A program made the translations under genes and the position numbers. From Lytechinus variegatus (lineage: Eukaryota > Echinodermata > Echinoidea > Temnopleuroida > Toxopneustidae): a stretch of 64,000 nt of DNA. The DNA is taken from NCBI RefSeq assembly GCF_018143015.1, contig NC_054740.1, positions 51,084,240 to 51,148,239 of the forward strand. Direction: 5' to 3'. Below, piece after piece: positions 1 to 12,637 of the stretch. How positions within the stretch are numbered: the first letter of the stretch is position 1; each line of letters starts with the position of its first letter. Below the pieces are notes generated by a model that did not search any database, was not told where the DNA came from, and worked only from the letters and a program-made list of their open reading frames with translations.

Positions 1-260
1 GTGAAAATGATTTTTACTATATCTCTGCTATATCAACAAATTATCTCACACCTGCTCCTTAAGGAAGAATTATTTAATAAGCACTTCTAGAAAATACCCA
101 GCTATACTATTTAGCATGATGATAATTTATATCCTTCTTTTTGTTGGTTAAACTAACTTTAATTTTCTTGAAGTGCTTCTAGGAAGTACCTCCCGCTGCA
201 CTACTTATTAAATAGCATGTATATATCTAATGACGGTTGTTTATATTCTTCTTTCTGCAG

Positions 261-373
261 CTGGTCGAGCTGAACACATTTTTCTTGAAGCACATTTACA
301 AATTTCCTGCTGACCATTGGCTTGGCATCATCAGGATATTCATCGTTGTTACATCCACAGCTCCAACGATAAG
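261..373 (+). CDS. PTDSS1: PTDSS exon a
   Basis: Acceptor tttctgcag, donor AAG|gtaagc. It reads in phase 0 from LVELNTFFLKHIYKF to STAPTI plus two bases of an Arg codon. It is the most conserved block of the family visible here. Confidence 0.9.
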
Positions 374-3300
374 GTAAGCGGTCAAGTTATGGTCATTGGA
401 ACACACCTTCACCTAAACGTGTGGTCATGTGATGTTTGATTTCCATTGTGAAAATGTCAGTAGGACACACCCACGTACACAGCAGATATGATCCGTTGAG
501 AAATCAATAGTTTTACCATGTTGGACATTTACTGGTGCATTTGTCACTTGGAAAAAAAAAACGGAGGAAAAGTCAAGGCCAGGTCAATTGGCTATGTATG
601 TACATCCTGTCCTGGGGAGCATTTTATCAACATTTTTGTTCAACAAGTTGTCAGAACTGACATCTTTCATAGAATTTGGTTAGCTGAGAGGCACTGCTTT
701 TATTATGGTAACTTTTGGATAAAACAGGATTTTTTGGACAAAACGTCGGACAAGTCCTTTCTTGAAACGCTTCCCAGTTCGAAATCAGGCAAGAGTTCAA
801 AGGTCATATACATTTGATATTCATTTATGCAGTATTTTCTCCAACATTAAAGTAAGAGGTCAAAGTTAATTATCTATAATTTCTCTATATATTATACATG
901 ACATGCTTCTGATTACTTGCTCTGCAGATACCATGGCTATTACGCTGTGTTATTGTAGAGTGCTTACATAGTTCTACTAAAGTGAATTTTTTTTTTACGT
1001 AAAATAGGTATGAAGTGTATTTAAGGATTTATCATACTTTAATGGTAGAAAATTCAGATTCTATTGAGATTAAGTTTTTCATTCTGATGCATTTATCTCT
1101 CATGATTTCCTCTTCAGGCAATATTATACCTATGTCACTGATCCATACTGCAAACGGGCAGGCACACACCTATGGGTCTTCCTGTAAGTATAAAGACTGT
1201 TTCTGACATTACTTAAAGGGATGGTCCAGGCTGAAAGTATTTATAGCTTAATAAATAGAGTAGAATTCACTGAGCAAAATGCCGAAAATTTCATCAAAAT
1301 CTGATAACAAATAACAAAGTTATTGAATTTTAAAGTTGAGAAATATTTTTTGAATACAGTCGTCATGAATATTCATAAGGTGGGCTGATGATGTCACATT
1401 CCCACTCGTTCTTTTGTATTTTATTATATGGGTCATTCCATGGGGTTGGGGCAAAAATTGTGACATCAGGGTCAAAAAATAGAAATGTAATAAATGAAAT
1501 GTTTTATTTCTTATATGTTTCATGGGACAATCCTTCAACTAAATCCACTTACAGGCATTTGATACCACCCTGCATATTGGAGTAAACTGAGAAACAAGAT
1601 TTGACAAAATACCACCGTTACATGGACATCATTTATCATCCTTGCTAAGACTATGCTCTCCCACTGTCAAAATAAAGGGGTTGATCTCCATTACTCTTGA
1701 TAAATATGTTGCTAACTACATTATTAGTCACTTTATTCCACACTTTCCAACATGGCATATATATTTTGATAGATTTAGCATCAATAAATGGAACTTGATG
1801 CTCTGTGTGTATACCAGTGCCATGTTCTGTGTCATTCTTTTTTCTCACCAGTCTAGAAAATTGAATTTATGATGGCATGTAGAACTAAATAGTTGAGAGA
1901 AGTCATGCCTCAACAGAATGGAATATTCTCTTTGGAAAAACTCAATTACTCTTTCTGGCCTAACCTTCTATGTTTGGTGTTACCACCGTTACATGGACAT
2001 CATGTCTCAGTAACAGAGGTATACTTTGAAGCATTGTTAAGTTAAGGTCCATTAATGGCCATTACACACCAAATTCCACTTTGTGCCTTAGAATATTTGC
2101 ACAAGATCAATTGATTATACTAAAGAAAAACATTTTTCATGTCAAATTCTTTGCAAATAAAAGCAAATTAAATTAGAGTTTAAAAAAGGAAAAATGTACA
2201 AAATTATTAACAAATTATATTTAAAATCATACTACGGTAATCCTCAAGTTTCCACTTCCGTCTATCTGTGGAAACATTTATGTTTCTGTCTAAAGGGGAA
2301 AAAACGAAACAGTGCTATCTTATGATCTCCAAATCTTTTTACTTTAAAATATCTCCTTCAAGATATTACTTTCAAATGTACATACCACCGTTACATGGAC
2401 ATCATGTCTCAGTAACAGAGGTATACTTTGAAGCATTGTTAAGTTAAGGTCCATTAATGGCCAATACACACCAAATTCCACTTTATGCCTTAGAATATTT
2501 GCACAAGATCAATTTATTATACCAAAGAAAAACATTTTTCATGTCAAATTCTTTGCAAATAAAAGCAATTTAAATTAGAGTTTAAACAAGGAAAAATGTA
2601 CAAAATTATTGATAAATTATATTTAAAATAATACTACGGTAATCCTCAAGGTTCCACTTCTGTCTATCTCTGGAAACATATGTTTCTGTCTAAAGGGAAA
2701 AAAAAACAAGAGTGCTAGCTTATGATCTCCAAATCTTTTATTACTTTAAAATATCTCCTTCAAGATATCACTTTCAAATGTACATACCACCGTTACATGG
2801 ACATCATGTCCTTGTAATGGTCATATTGAATAGTATGACTTAACATTCTACTTATCAACACACTAAATGCGAGTTAACTCATCTTACTCAAGTGTAGAAA
2901 TACAACATCTACAGGCAAGCTTCTGAAATGCATATCAATGAACAGGTAAATTTTTTTTTTATTCATACATGTACACGATTATAATTTTGATACCTTTGAT
3001 ACAATACTCGGGTGAAAAAGATGTAGGGAAAAGGTACTAGTTTAGTTCTTCTAAGCTATGGTTTTTCAAGACAAAACAAGACAAAGTTGGCATGCAATTC
3101 ATGGACACTGCATTAATACCTTACACATATAACTTGTTCAATTTGTTTACTCTAATTTGTTTTACCTCAGTTACATGGTAAATGTAGTTCTAAGTGACTT
3201 TAATTAAAATATAATCATGTCATCACTGGAATAGATGCATTGGATAAAACATTAAGTTCCAGCATGCCAAAAGGACAATTGTAAAGTACTTAGTGGACAA

Positions 3301-6300
3301 ATTGAATAAAAAAAATTACACCTGTTGTTTTAACATAGAATTGTGAATGAGAAAGTAAAATGTACTATTTCTACTAAGCTATTCTAATAAATGTTCAAGT
3401 ATAAAACTGCAAAGTACAATCTTTTCCTTTAGTTAAAAACTATATGGTAAACTTCTTACTGGCAAATGTAAAAAATGTATTACACTAACACTGTACACTA
3501 AACTTGACTATTAGAAATAACATGCAATATTTCTCTCTGCATTCAGGTTACAAGTTTATGAACTTCAAGAAGATCGGTGACCCAATGACAACTGTGTCAG
3601 TTTGGAAGAGGATTCTGTCAATGTCACAAAATGGAGAGAGGTAGAATTGTGCCTCGCCATCAGGCCAGGAGTACAGGTCACCAGATTGACACTTCATGTA
3701 CTGAAGATATACATTTTAACCTTCAACAGAGGCTACCTGTAGTTATTTGAGAAAAATAGTATTTGGAAGTTTGACTATTTTTTTTTACACAATTCAAATT
3801 ATTACATTTTAATCAACGAAACTTGCTGGATTGTTTCCACGATATTTTATATTATATGAAATCATTTACTCATGTACATGTCTTGACATTTTCTCATTAA
3901 AGTAAGGGGGGGGGGGGGTGGATTACTAGGGCAATGACAAGGAATCTGATCTGTTCTTGCAAAATACACAAGAACCCTCACTTTGTATTTTTCATAGCAA
4001 ATAGAATTCATCATTTCATAAATTAAATATAAAGTTATGTTTTATACAAGGATTTTTGTATTTGTTTTTGTGTTCTACTTTGTTTTGACAATACAATTAC
4101 TTGCCCATTACCTGTACCTTTTCATAAATTATCTTTACTACAATTTCGTTTCTCAATGGATGAATTTAATCTAATTTTATTCTGCATTATAATCAAGGGT
4201 GGTTCTTGACAATTCCATTTAGTTCTGTATGACCATCCTATTTAATTTTCATCTCTGAAGTTTAATTGTTCAAGCAATTACATAATATATTCATGTTTTA
4301 TTGGAATTAAATGAATTAATGGAATTCAAATCTGCAATTTACCTTTTGATACAGCAAATAAACTCTTGTGAAACAAACTTGATTGTGTCACATTTTCTTT
4401 TGTTCACTTGTACATGTTTTTAAAATGTCGTTATATTGCAATAAAAAAAAATCACATTGAAAACAATCACACAGGCTTTTGCTTTCTGATAAAACAAATA
4501 CCCACCCCCTCTCCTAACAATTGAATAAATAGAAATTAAAATACGATTGAAAAAGTCCCTAACAATTGAATATATAGAAATAAAAAAAATACAATTGAAA
4601 AAACAGAGAAAGAAATGAGGGAAAAAGAATAAGTGCAGAAAAGTATACCAACATTCAACAAGATGAGAAGTTTTGGGAAGGTTAGGCCTACAGCTACGAA
4701 TTACTAGTAATTGAATTACTCCCATGCTTCATCATACACAAAGCACATCTACTATGTGTAGGGGGGTAGTAACAGAAAAATTATTATTTTGCCCCCCCCC
4801 CCTCCTTTCGGGCTGGGATCAGCTGACGAGCAGAAAAAAAAAATAAATTTTTTTTTTTTTGGGGGGGGGGGGGGTCTGCCTCCCCCGTGGCGCTGCCACT
4901 GGTTCTAAATTCTCATTTTTTTGCAAATTCAAATTTGATCCTCAGGTCTTTGATACCCATATTTCCTAGAATCAGTAGGAGCCAATTTAAACAAGGAGAA
5001 ATTTTGTACCAAATTGAGATGTCATCGTGATCGTCATGATCATCAGTGAAAGAGCTGTTTCTGATTGAGTATCCACTGGCCTATTGAATCAACATATTTC
5101 GGTGTAAAAAATCAACTAAATTACGATTGAATCATGTCAGCTACCATTCAAAATATGTTTGCACGGAATCACAGTAATAAAAACATTTTCTTTGAAACCA
5201 TTCAGCAAATCTGGAAACAAACACGGCGATGTCTTAATTTACATATTTTACTTACACAAGAAGCTACATGTGGGACCGAAGTGAAAGATAATGGAAAATT
5301 AGCGAGATTTTTCAAACTTAAAAACACTTTCTGCATGGTAATATAGTTCCACATTTTAAAGATAAGATTTAACTCATTTCAAAATACGAGTATCGGGATA
5401 AATCTCCGTACTTACGTCGCTTTGAAAGGGAAAACATCGTGGAGATCCAATCCACCGTTTCACGGACATTGCAGGAAGATTCCCAACTGCGATGCTTCAA
5501 AACGCCCGATATCGTGGCTGTTCATGTGCATGTGGATCGCGGCTAACATCCCGTCCGTCTGATACAACGACGGTCTCTTCTCCGGTGTCTCCTTCTTACA
5601 TACGCGATGAAATGTGATCCACCGTTACAAATTTGACCCGGACATCGCCCAAAACATCGGCGACTCTCTCTTAATTTACATGACATTACCGTAGGTTTTC
5701 AAAGCTAATCTTTTGATGAAAAGTTGCTTACTGCCTGGCCTTTATTTTTGACACATAACTTTGGAAAGAATGATTTCTGATTTTTAGATATTTACCACAT
5801 TACCGCCGTTACAGAAAAAAACAAACGTGGACATCGCATGTAACGGTGGTATGCCGAGTTGTAGGAATGATTTATGATATGAAGTCTCTTTTCATTTGCT
5901 ATCCCATTACTGTTTTGTTATTAAACAAATGTTGCTTTATCAATTATGGCCATTTGAATTTGACTAAGTTTATCTTTTGATTAGATATCTTCAACTGAAA
6001 ATGACCATTTTTGATGTCACACTTGGTACCCCAAAAAAGAGTCTGGACATCATCATTTAAAGTCTCACCATCAATAATACTTGCAGGTCAACATTTTTAT
6101 TTCTGCATCAAGTAATTGCTTACATAACTGCCTTCCAACAAAACCACATTGCAACATCAAAACACCAAACACATTTTCAGGATAAAGCTAACAATTCATA
6201 AGGAACACAAAAAAGTGCTGTTGCCCCAACCCCGTGGAATGACCCATATGGAATTAGGTTTATTAATTTTTTTTCCTCCAAGAACTATAAAAATTAAATT

Positions 6301-9300
6301 GACAACTGATTTAATGCATTAGATATCTATTGCTGCAACTTATTTCATTGTAAGGAAACACATTATTCACACAAATATGAAATAATGAAAAATTAGGATT
6401 TTATGTAATAACGTAAGAAAACGAGATTGATGCTCTTTAGCAAGGCATGCAATCAACAGGGCTCTGTTATCCTACATTCAAATAAATGGAAATGCTGTAT
6501 GAATTCTTGGTAGCTGTGAGTGTATTTGATTGAAAAAAAAATTATCCAAAATCTTTTAATCAGTTTTATGCCAATTATCACATAGCTACCATTCCTCATA
6601 ACCTAGAACACAGATGGAATTGGTGTATACTTATCAAATGTTTAAACTTCTGTATATTTGTGTTTTGCATGATGTAAAGGATTACCTGGTTTATTTGTTT
6701 TGTATCCTACTTAGAGCAATAGATCCTGACAATCTAGTTCTAGTACCCGTAGTTCATCCTTTTTTATCTGAATCAAGATAACCCTGCTGCGCTGACTGAC
6801 CTACTGTTCCTTATCGCTCATCAGCGCATGGAACGCGTATTAGTGCTTGCGCCGTCATGATCTGTTCTTCAGTGGGTGTTTCATTTTCAACAAAATAGTG
6901 AGAATATATTTGGTAACATGATCAGCATACATGATATATTTTATGTAGGATTCTATATTGGCACTGCAAGAGCTTCCCAGATGATGTACATACTATTGGA
7001 ATTGAAAGTTTTTAATTTGAAATGTGAAGTTGTTGAATTTCTAATGATGAGGGAAGTTTGTTCCATAGTTGTGGGGCTTATATTACTATTAGAAAGGATC
7101 TCCTAGTTTCATTAGTCTTGCGTGAAGTTGCCGTGTGAGTGTATCTTGTGAGCCAGGAAGGTAATGGTCATGAGATCAGGATTATAATTTCAAGAGATCT
7201 GAGATATGACTTGGGGCCTGACCATCAAGATCTATTGTTTTGTGAAATGTTTTCTTCTTTGTTTAATTTACAGTGCATACAGTTTGATAGAGCTGATGAT
7301 ATGCATCAAGCATGGGCAAGATGTGTTCTCAAAAACTCTCATTCTAAACATCCTAATGTGGTTAACAATACAGGTAATGAATATTCTGTAAAAGGGGAGA
7401 AGTTCATCCTGAAATAAAGTTTATTGTAAAAATATCAGAAAAATAGTAATATGTATTGGTGAAGGTTTGAGGAAAACCCATCAAAGATTTAAAATGTTAT
7501 TCATTTTTTTCTCGTATTTGTGGCATTACATGCATGCAACTTCATTTGTGTCATAAATTAAATAAAATCAATGAAATTTAATGTTCTGAAAATATTCAAA
7601 AAGTGTTTTATTGTACTTTTGATATATCAACAAATAAAGTATTTCACACCTGCTCCTAAAATACGAAATCGTTTAGTCATCATGAACCATTAAGAAAATT
7701 AAGTTTATGCATTTTATGTTAACTAGCATATTGGGCAGCTGCTTGTATCTGACATCACAAATCATGAACCTAAATTCTAATAACTTTCTTAAACTTTATT
7801 GGATTTCCTGAAACCTTCATCAATATTTCATTATTTTTGTGCTATTTTTAGAATAAACTTTTTGTCAGGGTGAACTTCCCCTTTAACATCAACATAGTGT
7901 GTCGTGCCTATCTATTGATAACTTTTGAATTATAAAATATACTAATTACTTCCTATATATGGTGTTTTAATGATGGACAGAAATTGTGTATTTTGAAATA
8001 TACAACACGCGCAATGAGCAATGCGATGCGCAACGATACTACATGATGTCATATAGAGCTACATGTAAGATGCATTTCTAAGACCAAACAATTGATCTAC
8101 TGTATGTTTTTTTAAGTGGTGCCCAATTAACTGAGTGTGACAAGTAAGATAATTTACTCAATCAATATTTAGGGGCAATGGTGATAATGATCATTATATT
8201 GGATGGCTTTATTTCATGGGAATACAAGGAGAAATATTCCACTCGTAAGGGCCATTATTGCACTTTTCTAGGATTTGTGCGGAATTGGCCATACCTCATT
8301 AACATGTAGCTGTCAGTGATGGCAATCATGGCATCATCACACCAAATCCTGAATATCATTGGCGGCTGACCCAAAAAATTTAGGGGGTGTCCACCTGAAT
8401 TTTTGGGATGGACACAGGTAAAAAATTTGACAAGCGCCCCCAAAAAAGGTTATCAACCTGAATTTTAGGAGTTGCTAAAAAAAACCAAAAATTTTTGACA
8501 AGCAAAAAAAAAAAAGGTTATCAAAAAAAAATTAAAGGGGGGACCGTCTCCCCCACCTAGAATTTAGGGGGGATATGTCCCTCCCGTCCCCCCGCTTCCG
8601 CCGCCTATGTTGAATATAGGGGTCAGACATTTGTATTTGAGATGGTAAATATTAATTTGATTTTAATTCTTTCATATAAATATGTGTGCATGTGTTCACC
8701 CTTCAACAATAAGAAATATTCCACTCATTAGGGCCATTATTGCACTATTCTAGGATTTGTGCAGAATTGGCCTTTAATAAAAGGGAGTTATAAGAACTAA
8801 AAATACAAATTTGTCGAGTTATCTTCCCCATAAAATATTTTTTAAAATATGATATACATAGTAAAGATATAAGTATTTTGTTTGAAAACAATTACCACAA
8901 ACAAGGGGAATGAAGGAATGAAACCATACAAACCCTACACCATAAAATAGATATAAGAAATCGCTATTAACATCATGAATGTAATAATAATCTTCTTTTC
9001 CCTCATCTTTTATTTTCCATTCTACTATTTATCCATCAGCTTTCGATTGTCTTCTTTTGCTTAATGGCCTTCTGGTGGTACTATCAAGTCCATAAACCTG
9101 TGGTAAGTAGAATGAATATATACAGGAAACATTGCTCATGTCATATCTATTGGGACAATAAAAATTCTGTTTGACTGATTTAACGCATGATTTATATGAT
9201 TTGCATGCATTCAAATTTCCAGTTACGTATTGTATAAGACACATCACATCACACATGCACATTATTAAATTATCATCATCACCATCATTATCACCACCAC

Positions 9301-9722
9301 CATCATCTTCATCATCATAATCATCATCGTCATCATCCTTAACATTATTCACTTTATACATTATTGAAAAATACTACGATAATGGACCAATAACATACAA
9401 TAAATGGCCACAAAAATATGTACTTCTATTTACAAAGTTTTATTTCATTCACTTGATGTCAAATGTCTTAGATCTATGTTCAGCCAAATTAAACTGACCA
9501 TTTTTGTGATGGATACAATTCAAGATATTGATCGTTTTCTAAACATTTTTTTTTCAAATATAGGAATCGGCAAAACCTCTAGCTCTCCGCCGTCTCAGCC
9601 AGCAGTCTGTATCAGCCCCGACCAGCCCTTCAAAAGTGTCCAATGGTTATGAAGGTGACAGCCCCACCCATCAATACAATACAAGGAGGCGTGTCCAGAG
9701 CGCTGCAAAGCTGGTGTCGTGA
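261..9722 (+). CDS. PTDSS1: Phosphatidylserine synthase, PTDSS1-like (3' five exons, partial gene)
   Basis: Exons 261-373, 1118-1183, 7274-7373, 9040-9102 and 9564-9722 join in one frame to give 166 residues and a stop. Phosphatidylserine synthases exchange the head group of phosphatidylcholine or phosphatidylethanolamine for serine in the ER membrane. The recognisable family segments are LNTFFLKHIYKF, TAPTIRQYYTYVTDPYCKR and CIKHGQDVFSKT, which match PTDSS1 better than PTDSS2 as I recall the families. Hydrophobic stretches in exons 1, 3 and 4 fit membrane helices, and the last exon is a Ser/Arg-rich cytosolic tail. All five exons have AG/GT borders with compatible phases. The amino-terminal part, including most of the catalytic region, lies left of the window. 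The 6-kb intron after the second exon is swollen by transposons. Family assignment is strong; the choice of paralogue is less sure. Confidence 0.88.
374..1117 (+). other. PTDSS intron, 744 bp
   Basis: The open frame at 518-817 has no recognisable product and ends in ordinary AT-rich intron. I see no other gene or clear repeat here. Confidence 0.6.
1118..1183 (+). CDS. PTDSS1: PTDSS exon b
   Basis: Acceptor cctcttcag, donor CCT|gtaagt. It completes the Arg codon from the previous exon and reads QYYTYVTDPYCKRAGTHLWV, a conserved family block. It ends in phase 2. Confidence 0.88.
1981..2784 (+). repeat. Two tandem 402-bp units
   Basis: Each unit begins with TACCACCGTTACATGGACAT and runs through a near-identical AT-rich body; the next unit start is at 2785. 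Differences are scattered substitutions and short indels. Confidence 0.85.
3547..3644 (+). CDS. Exon-like frame of unknown origin inside the 4.8-kb element
   Basis: After the acceptor tgcattcag an open frame (phase 1 entry, G Y K F M N F) runs about 32 codons to TAG at 3642-3644, containing KKIGDPMTTVSVWKRILS. An AATAAA at about 4355 followed by T/GT-rich sequence could serve as its poly(A) site. The frame does not fit the PTDSS exons: read from exon b it would give only a short different tail. No matching upstream exon was found. It could be the last exon of an element gene, or chance. Confidence 0.3.
5416..5479 (-). CDS. Possible first coding exon of an element gene
   Basis: On the minus strand an ATG opens MSVKRWIGSPRCFPFQSD and stops at a good donor, GAC|gtaagt. 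The stretch to its right (to about 5680) is richer in CpG than the surroundings, as a promoter might be. I found no following exon, so this is a weak call. Confidence 0.25.
7274..7373 (+). CDS. PTDSS1: PTDSS exon c
   Basis: Acceptor atttacag, donor CAG|gtaatg. It completes a Leu codon and reads AYSLIELMICIKHGQDVFSK, then a hydrophobic stretch ending WLTIQ. It exits in phase 0. Confidence 0.88.
7395..7882. mobile_element. TTAA-type MITE, decayed copy
   Basis: The ends resemble those of the element at 12638-13138: left GGGGAGAAGTTCATCCTG, right CAGGGTGAACTTCCCC. The left target site is mutated. It starts about 20 bp after PTDSS exon c. Confidence 0.65.
8357..8609. mobile_element. hAT-like MITE with 8-bp target duplication
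   Basis: The ends are CATTGGCGG and CCGCCTATG. Outside are ctgaatat (8349-8356) and ttgaatat (8610-8617), an 8-bp duplication with one mismatch, typical of hAT elements. Short A-rich and GACAAGC blocks are repeated inside. Confidence 0.7.
9040..9102 (+). CDS. PTDSS1: PTDSS exon d
   Basis: Acceptor atccatcag, donor GTG|gtaagt. It encodes 21 residues, LSIVFFCLMAFWWYY and QVHKPV, fitting the last membrane helix of the enzyme. Phase 0 on both sides. Confidence 0.8.
9262..9345. repeat. CAT/CAC trinucleotide microsatellite
   Basis: Impure repeats of ATC and ACC in the last PTDSS intron. The Asp-rich minus-strand frame across it is a by-product of the repeat. Confidence 0.8.
9564..9722 (+). CDS. 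PTDSS1: PTDSS last coding exon
   Basis: Acceptor caaatatag. It encodes 52 residues followed by TGA at 9720-9722, rich in Ser, Arg and Gln, with LALRRLSQQSVSAPTSPSKV. This fits a hydrophilic carboxyl tail following the last helix. The tail itself is not strongly family-specific, so exon identity rests on phase and position. Confidence 0.75.
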   Translation, partial: ESAKPLALRRLSQQSVSAPTSPSKVSNGYEGDSPTHQYNTRRRVQSAAKLVS

Positions 9723-11623
9723 TTGGTGTATTCTATGGCTGGTGGAAATGCCCCATTCCATCAAGATGTTACATGTGCATTTATGCAATACTAGGGCTCG
9801 AGAAAAACATCAGCTCTTGGAGGCTTTTCGTCAATGTGTGTCATCCGACAAGTGGTCAGGTCATACAGCTTTATTAGGTTTTGATTTGCTGAGAAGTGCA
9901 GTGTGACTGTTACTATGGTAACTGTTGTATAAAACAGGACTTGTTGGATAAAACATCCCAACGAGTCCTTTCATGAAGCGTCCCCAGATCCAACAACTTT
10001 ATTTGGATTTGACTTGCTGAGAAGCAAAGTTTGACTGTCAATATGGTAGCGGTTTGAGAATGAAAACTTGTCAGTGCTGAGAGTTTTTATGAAATATTCT
10101 CCTGGGTCCCGCTTCATTAAGACTTGTTTAAGACGGAGTATACTCTCAGCCAATCAACGGGACTGATTCGAGTAGCTTTAAACTGTTATTGCAAATTTGT
10201 TATTATCACAAGTTTTATGAAACAGACTTCTGGTCACGAGATTGAATCATGGATGATACTGCCATATAGTGATGGTGAAATTATGATTACAGTGCCCCCA
10301 GGAATTAGTGTATGATGTAAGAAATAAGAATGATCAAAATAGTCTGCTGATAGTCACGTGCTGCGCACACACATAAATGCATGAATTGAACTTCACATGT
10401 AAACGTTCATCCAAATGAGGCAGCTCCTTATACTTGTACATGTACATGTATATGCCTGCCTGACATCTCTTTGTACACCCATGGACCTATGAGAACTGGA
10501 CAATCATCGGTTAGTAAATGAATTCACGAACACGTGACTTGATGTCATCTGAATAACATTCTCTTCATATTTATCTCCTGTGATCCCATCACGGTCGCTG
10601 TCAATCAGGCCATGAGTTACCAGAAGCTTTCTGTGATTAGACATTAATGTTGCACAAATTGTATGCGCAGAATATAACAAATCTCTAAAATCCTGGAAAA
10701 TTAATGTTAAGTTCGGGTTTGCAAATGGTAATCTAAACTCTGTGTGTTTTATTTGGGAAAATGTATGCATATTTGAAGATAGAGACTGAAATTAGATTGA
10801 TTGTAATTCATAATCCCATTTTTAACATTTCCTCATAATATTCAAGAGAAACATGGCACATAGCTTGTAGGGGAAGTGTCTCTCTCGTTGTTATTAAAGT
10901 CATTATGAGTGTGCGGACGCGTGCAAATCGATAATGACAAATTTTATATCACAAAAATCGTCCTCTCAATTTTGCTGCTTCAAATCTGAAGCATGTTGAT
11001 TGAAAGGAACATTTTGATATAGGACATCAGCCAACAAATGCCAAGAGACAAGAGGAGGGAAAGGTTTCCTTTGTTAAAGATCAGATATGCCTTGGTAGCC
11101 TCTGTTGTCATGACACCTGTATGTTCTCATTAATCAGGATACGGAGACTATGATTGCATCAAAAGAATGTTCGCGTTAGCCGTCCATTTCTTATAGGTTC
11201 ATGGTACACCAAAATAGTAGGATATGTTTACTGATCACATAGTGGGCCAACCTTGTCTGGTAGAAATAATGATATACTAATAGGAACTAAGATTGTACAA
11301 CACTTTTTTTATTAGTGATGTTGGCATGGAGATTGCCAATTCTGTATGATACACTTTAAAATATTATAATCCACTCCAATGCTGTTTTTTTTTTTTTTGT
11401 TGGTTTAATTCATTGAGTAGAATTATAAGTTGTTTAAACTTTGTAACATAGTTTAGATTTATTTTGTAGCGCATATGTACTTTAGAATGATCCAGTAATA
11501 CCTGACAAAGAATGAAGGTGTTTAGTAAAATTTGCTAGATTTGCACAGTGGTTGTTGTCTTGGTTTTGACCACTGGACTAATGTGGGCTTAGTAAGATGA
11601 ATTTGCCTTTACCTGCGGGATCA
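9723..11623. other. PTDSS 3' flank and intergenic DNA
   Basis: Probably holds the PTDSS 3' untranslated region, but no clear poly(A) site stands out. A short block near 9850-9990 resembles the dispersed repeat around 640-790 and 23450-23590 (GACAAGTC.TTTC..GAAACG). No gene seen. Confidence 0.5.
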
Positions 11624-11853
11624 GGACAACTACCCCCCGGACAATTACCCCCTGAGGACAAGAACCCCGGACAACTACCCCCCCCCGGACAATAGCCCCT
11701 GAGGACAATTACCCGGCGGACAACTACCCCCCGAAAAATTACTTCCGGACAACTACCCCCCCCCGGACAGCTAACCCCGGAGAATTACCTTCCGGACAAT
11801 TACCCCCGGACAATTAGCCCCCGGACAACTACCCCCGGACAATTACTCCCCGG
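11624..11853. repeat. 15-bp minisatellite, GGACAATTACCCCCC
   Basis: About 15 imperfect tandem units of GGACAACTACCCCCC or GGACAATTACCCCCG. Confidence 0.85.
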
Positions 11854-12637
11854 ACTTGGATTCAAACAAACGCCTTAAAAAAGCTGTAAAAGTGAGGTCC
11901 ATCCATAGGCGGATAACGGGGGGGGGGGGGGGGGGGAGGGGGGGCGATAAATCAATCTGTGGTGAAAGTTGTTCAAAAATGAATCATGTTTATAAAATGA
12001 ACTGAGGGGAGTTTAAGTTCCCAATGAATTTCAATGAACTTTTATTTGTCATAAATATTGAAGAAATGAGATGAAACTTTGTATTCCATAAAAGTGTGGA
12101 CTAAAATTAATGCTTAGTCTGGAGTTAAACATGAAATTGGTTATCAGGATACTGCCCCCTTTTTTCTAGGTAGTTTTTGGTCATTTCTTTGTTTTTCAAT
12201 TTCTATTTCTGCTCAGTGTTTTAGCAGCATACAGGAAATACAAATATACTTTTGTGTTGTACATAACTACAAATCTATGAATATGAAAATTCAGTGCATT
12301 GAACATTTTTTTCTCAATAACTCATTTATGGAATGCTCTTATGCTGAGTAAAAACTACGGGTATCAGCATTTTGCAATTTTAAAGTGTTCAGCTGAATTT
12401 TCCCTCCTTTTCATATCTGTTTTGTTACTATTACTATTTTTGGCATTCAAAGTACTTAGTTGGCATTAGTTCAAACCACTTTAAAAGTAAATATATGTTT
12501 TCAGTTACAGCGTAAAGCTATGTTTGAAGGCCACATTTGACAGATTTATAGATTTCATTCCAGTCATGAAACACAGCATCTTCTTAATAGTGTGTTGTTT
12601 CACAATGGGTCTGATTTCTTATGATATACCAGTTTGA

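Larger units (their letters stand above)
1430..6245. mobile_element. 4.8-kb inverted-repeat element inside the PTDSS intron
   Basis: The ends are inverted repeats. The left end is GGGTCATTCCATGGGGTTGG; the right end at 6221-6245 is its reverse complement with one mismatch. ATAT stands directly outside both ends and could be a 4-bp target duplication. Joining the flanks restores an uninterrupted MITE sequence like that at 63400-63545, so the insertion is clear. Inside are two tandem units of 402 bp (1981-2382 and 2383-2784), a dispersed 21-bp motif, an exon-like frame at 3547-3644 and a CpG-rich patch near 5400-5680. I do not recognise a transposase. Confidence 0.7.
1216..6427. mobile_element. 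MITE of the AAAGGGATGGTC family, split by a later insertion
   Basis: The part at 1216-1429 matches the arms of the intact foldback element at 63106-63717, including the start AAAGGGATGGTC and the block GGTGGGCTGATGATGTCA. The homology resumes at 6246 and fades at about 6427. The 4.8 kb in between is a separate insertion. The far arm of this copy is missing or too decayed to see. Confidence 0.7.
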
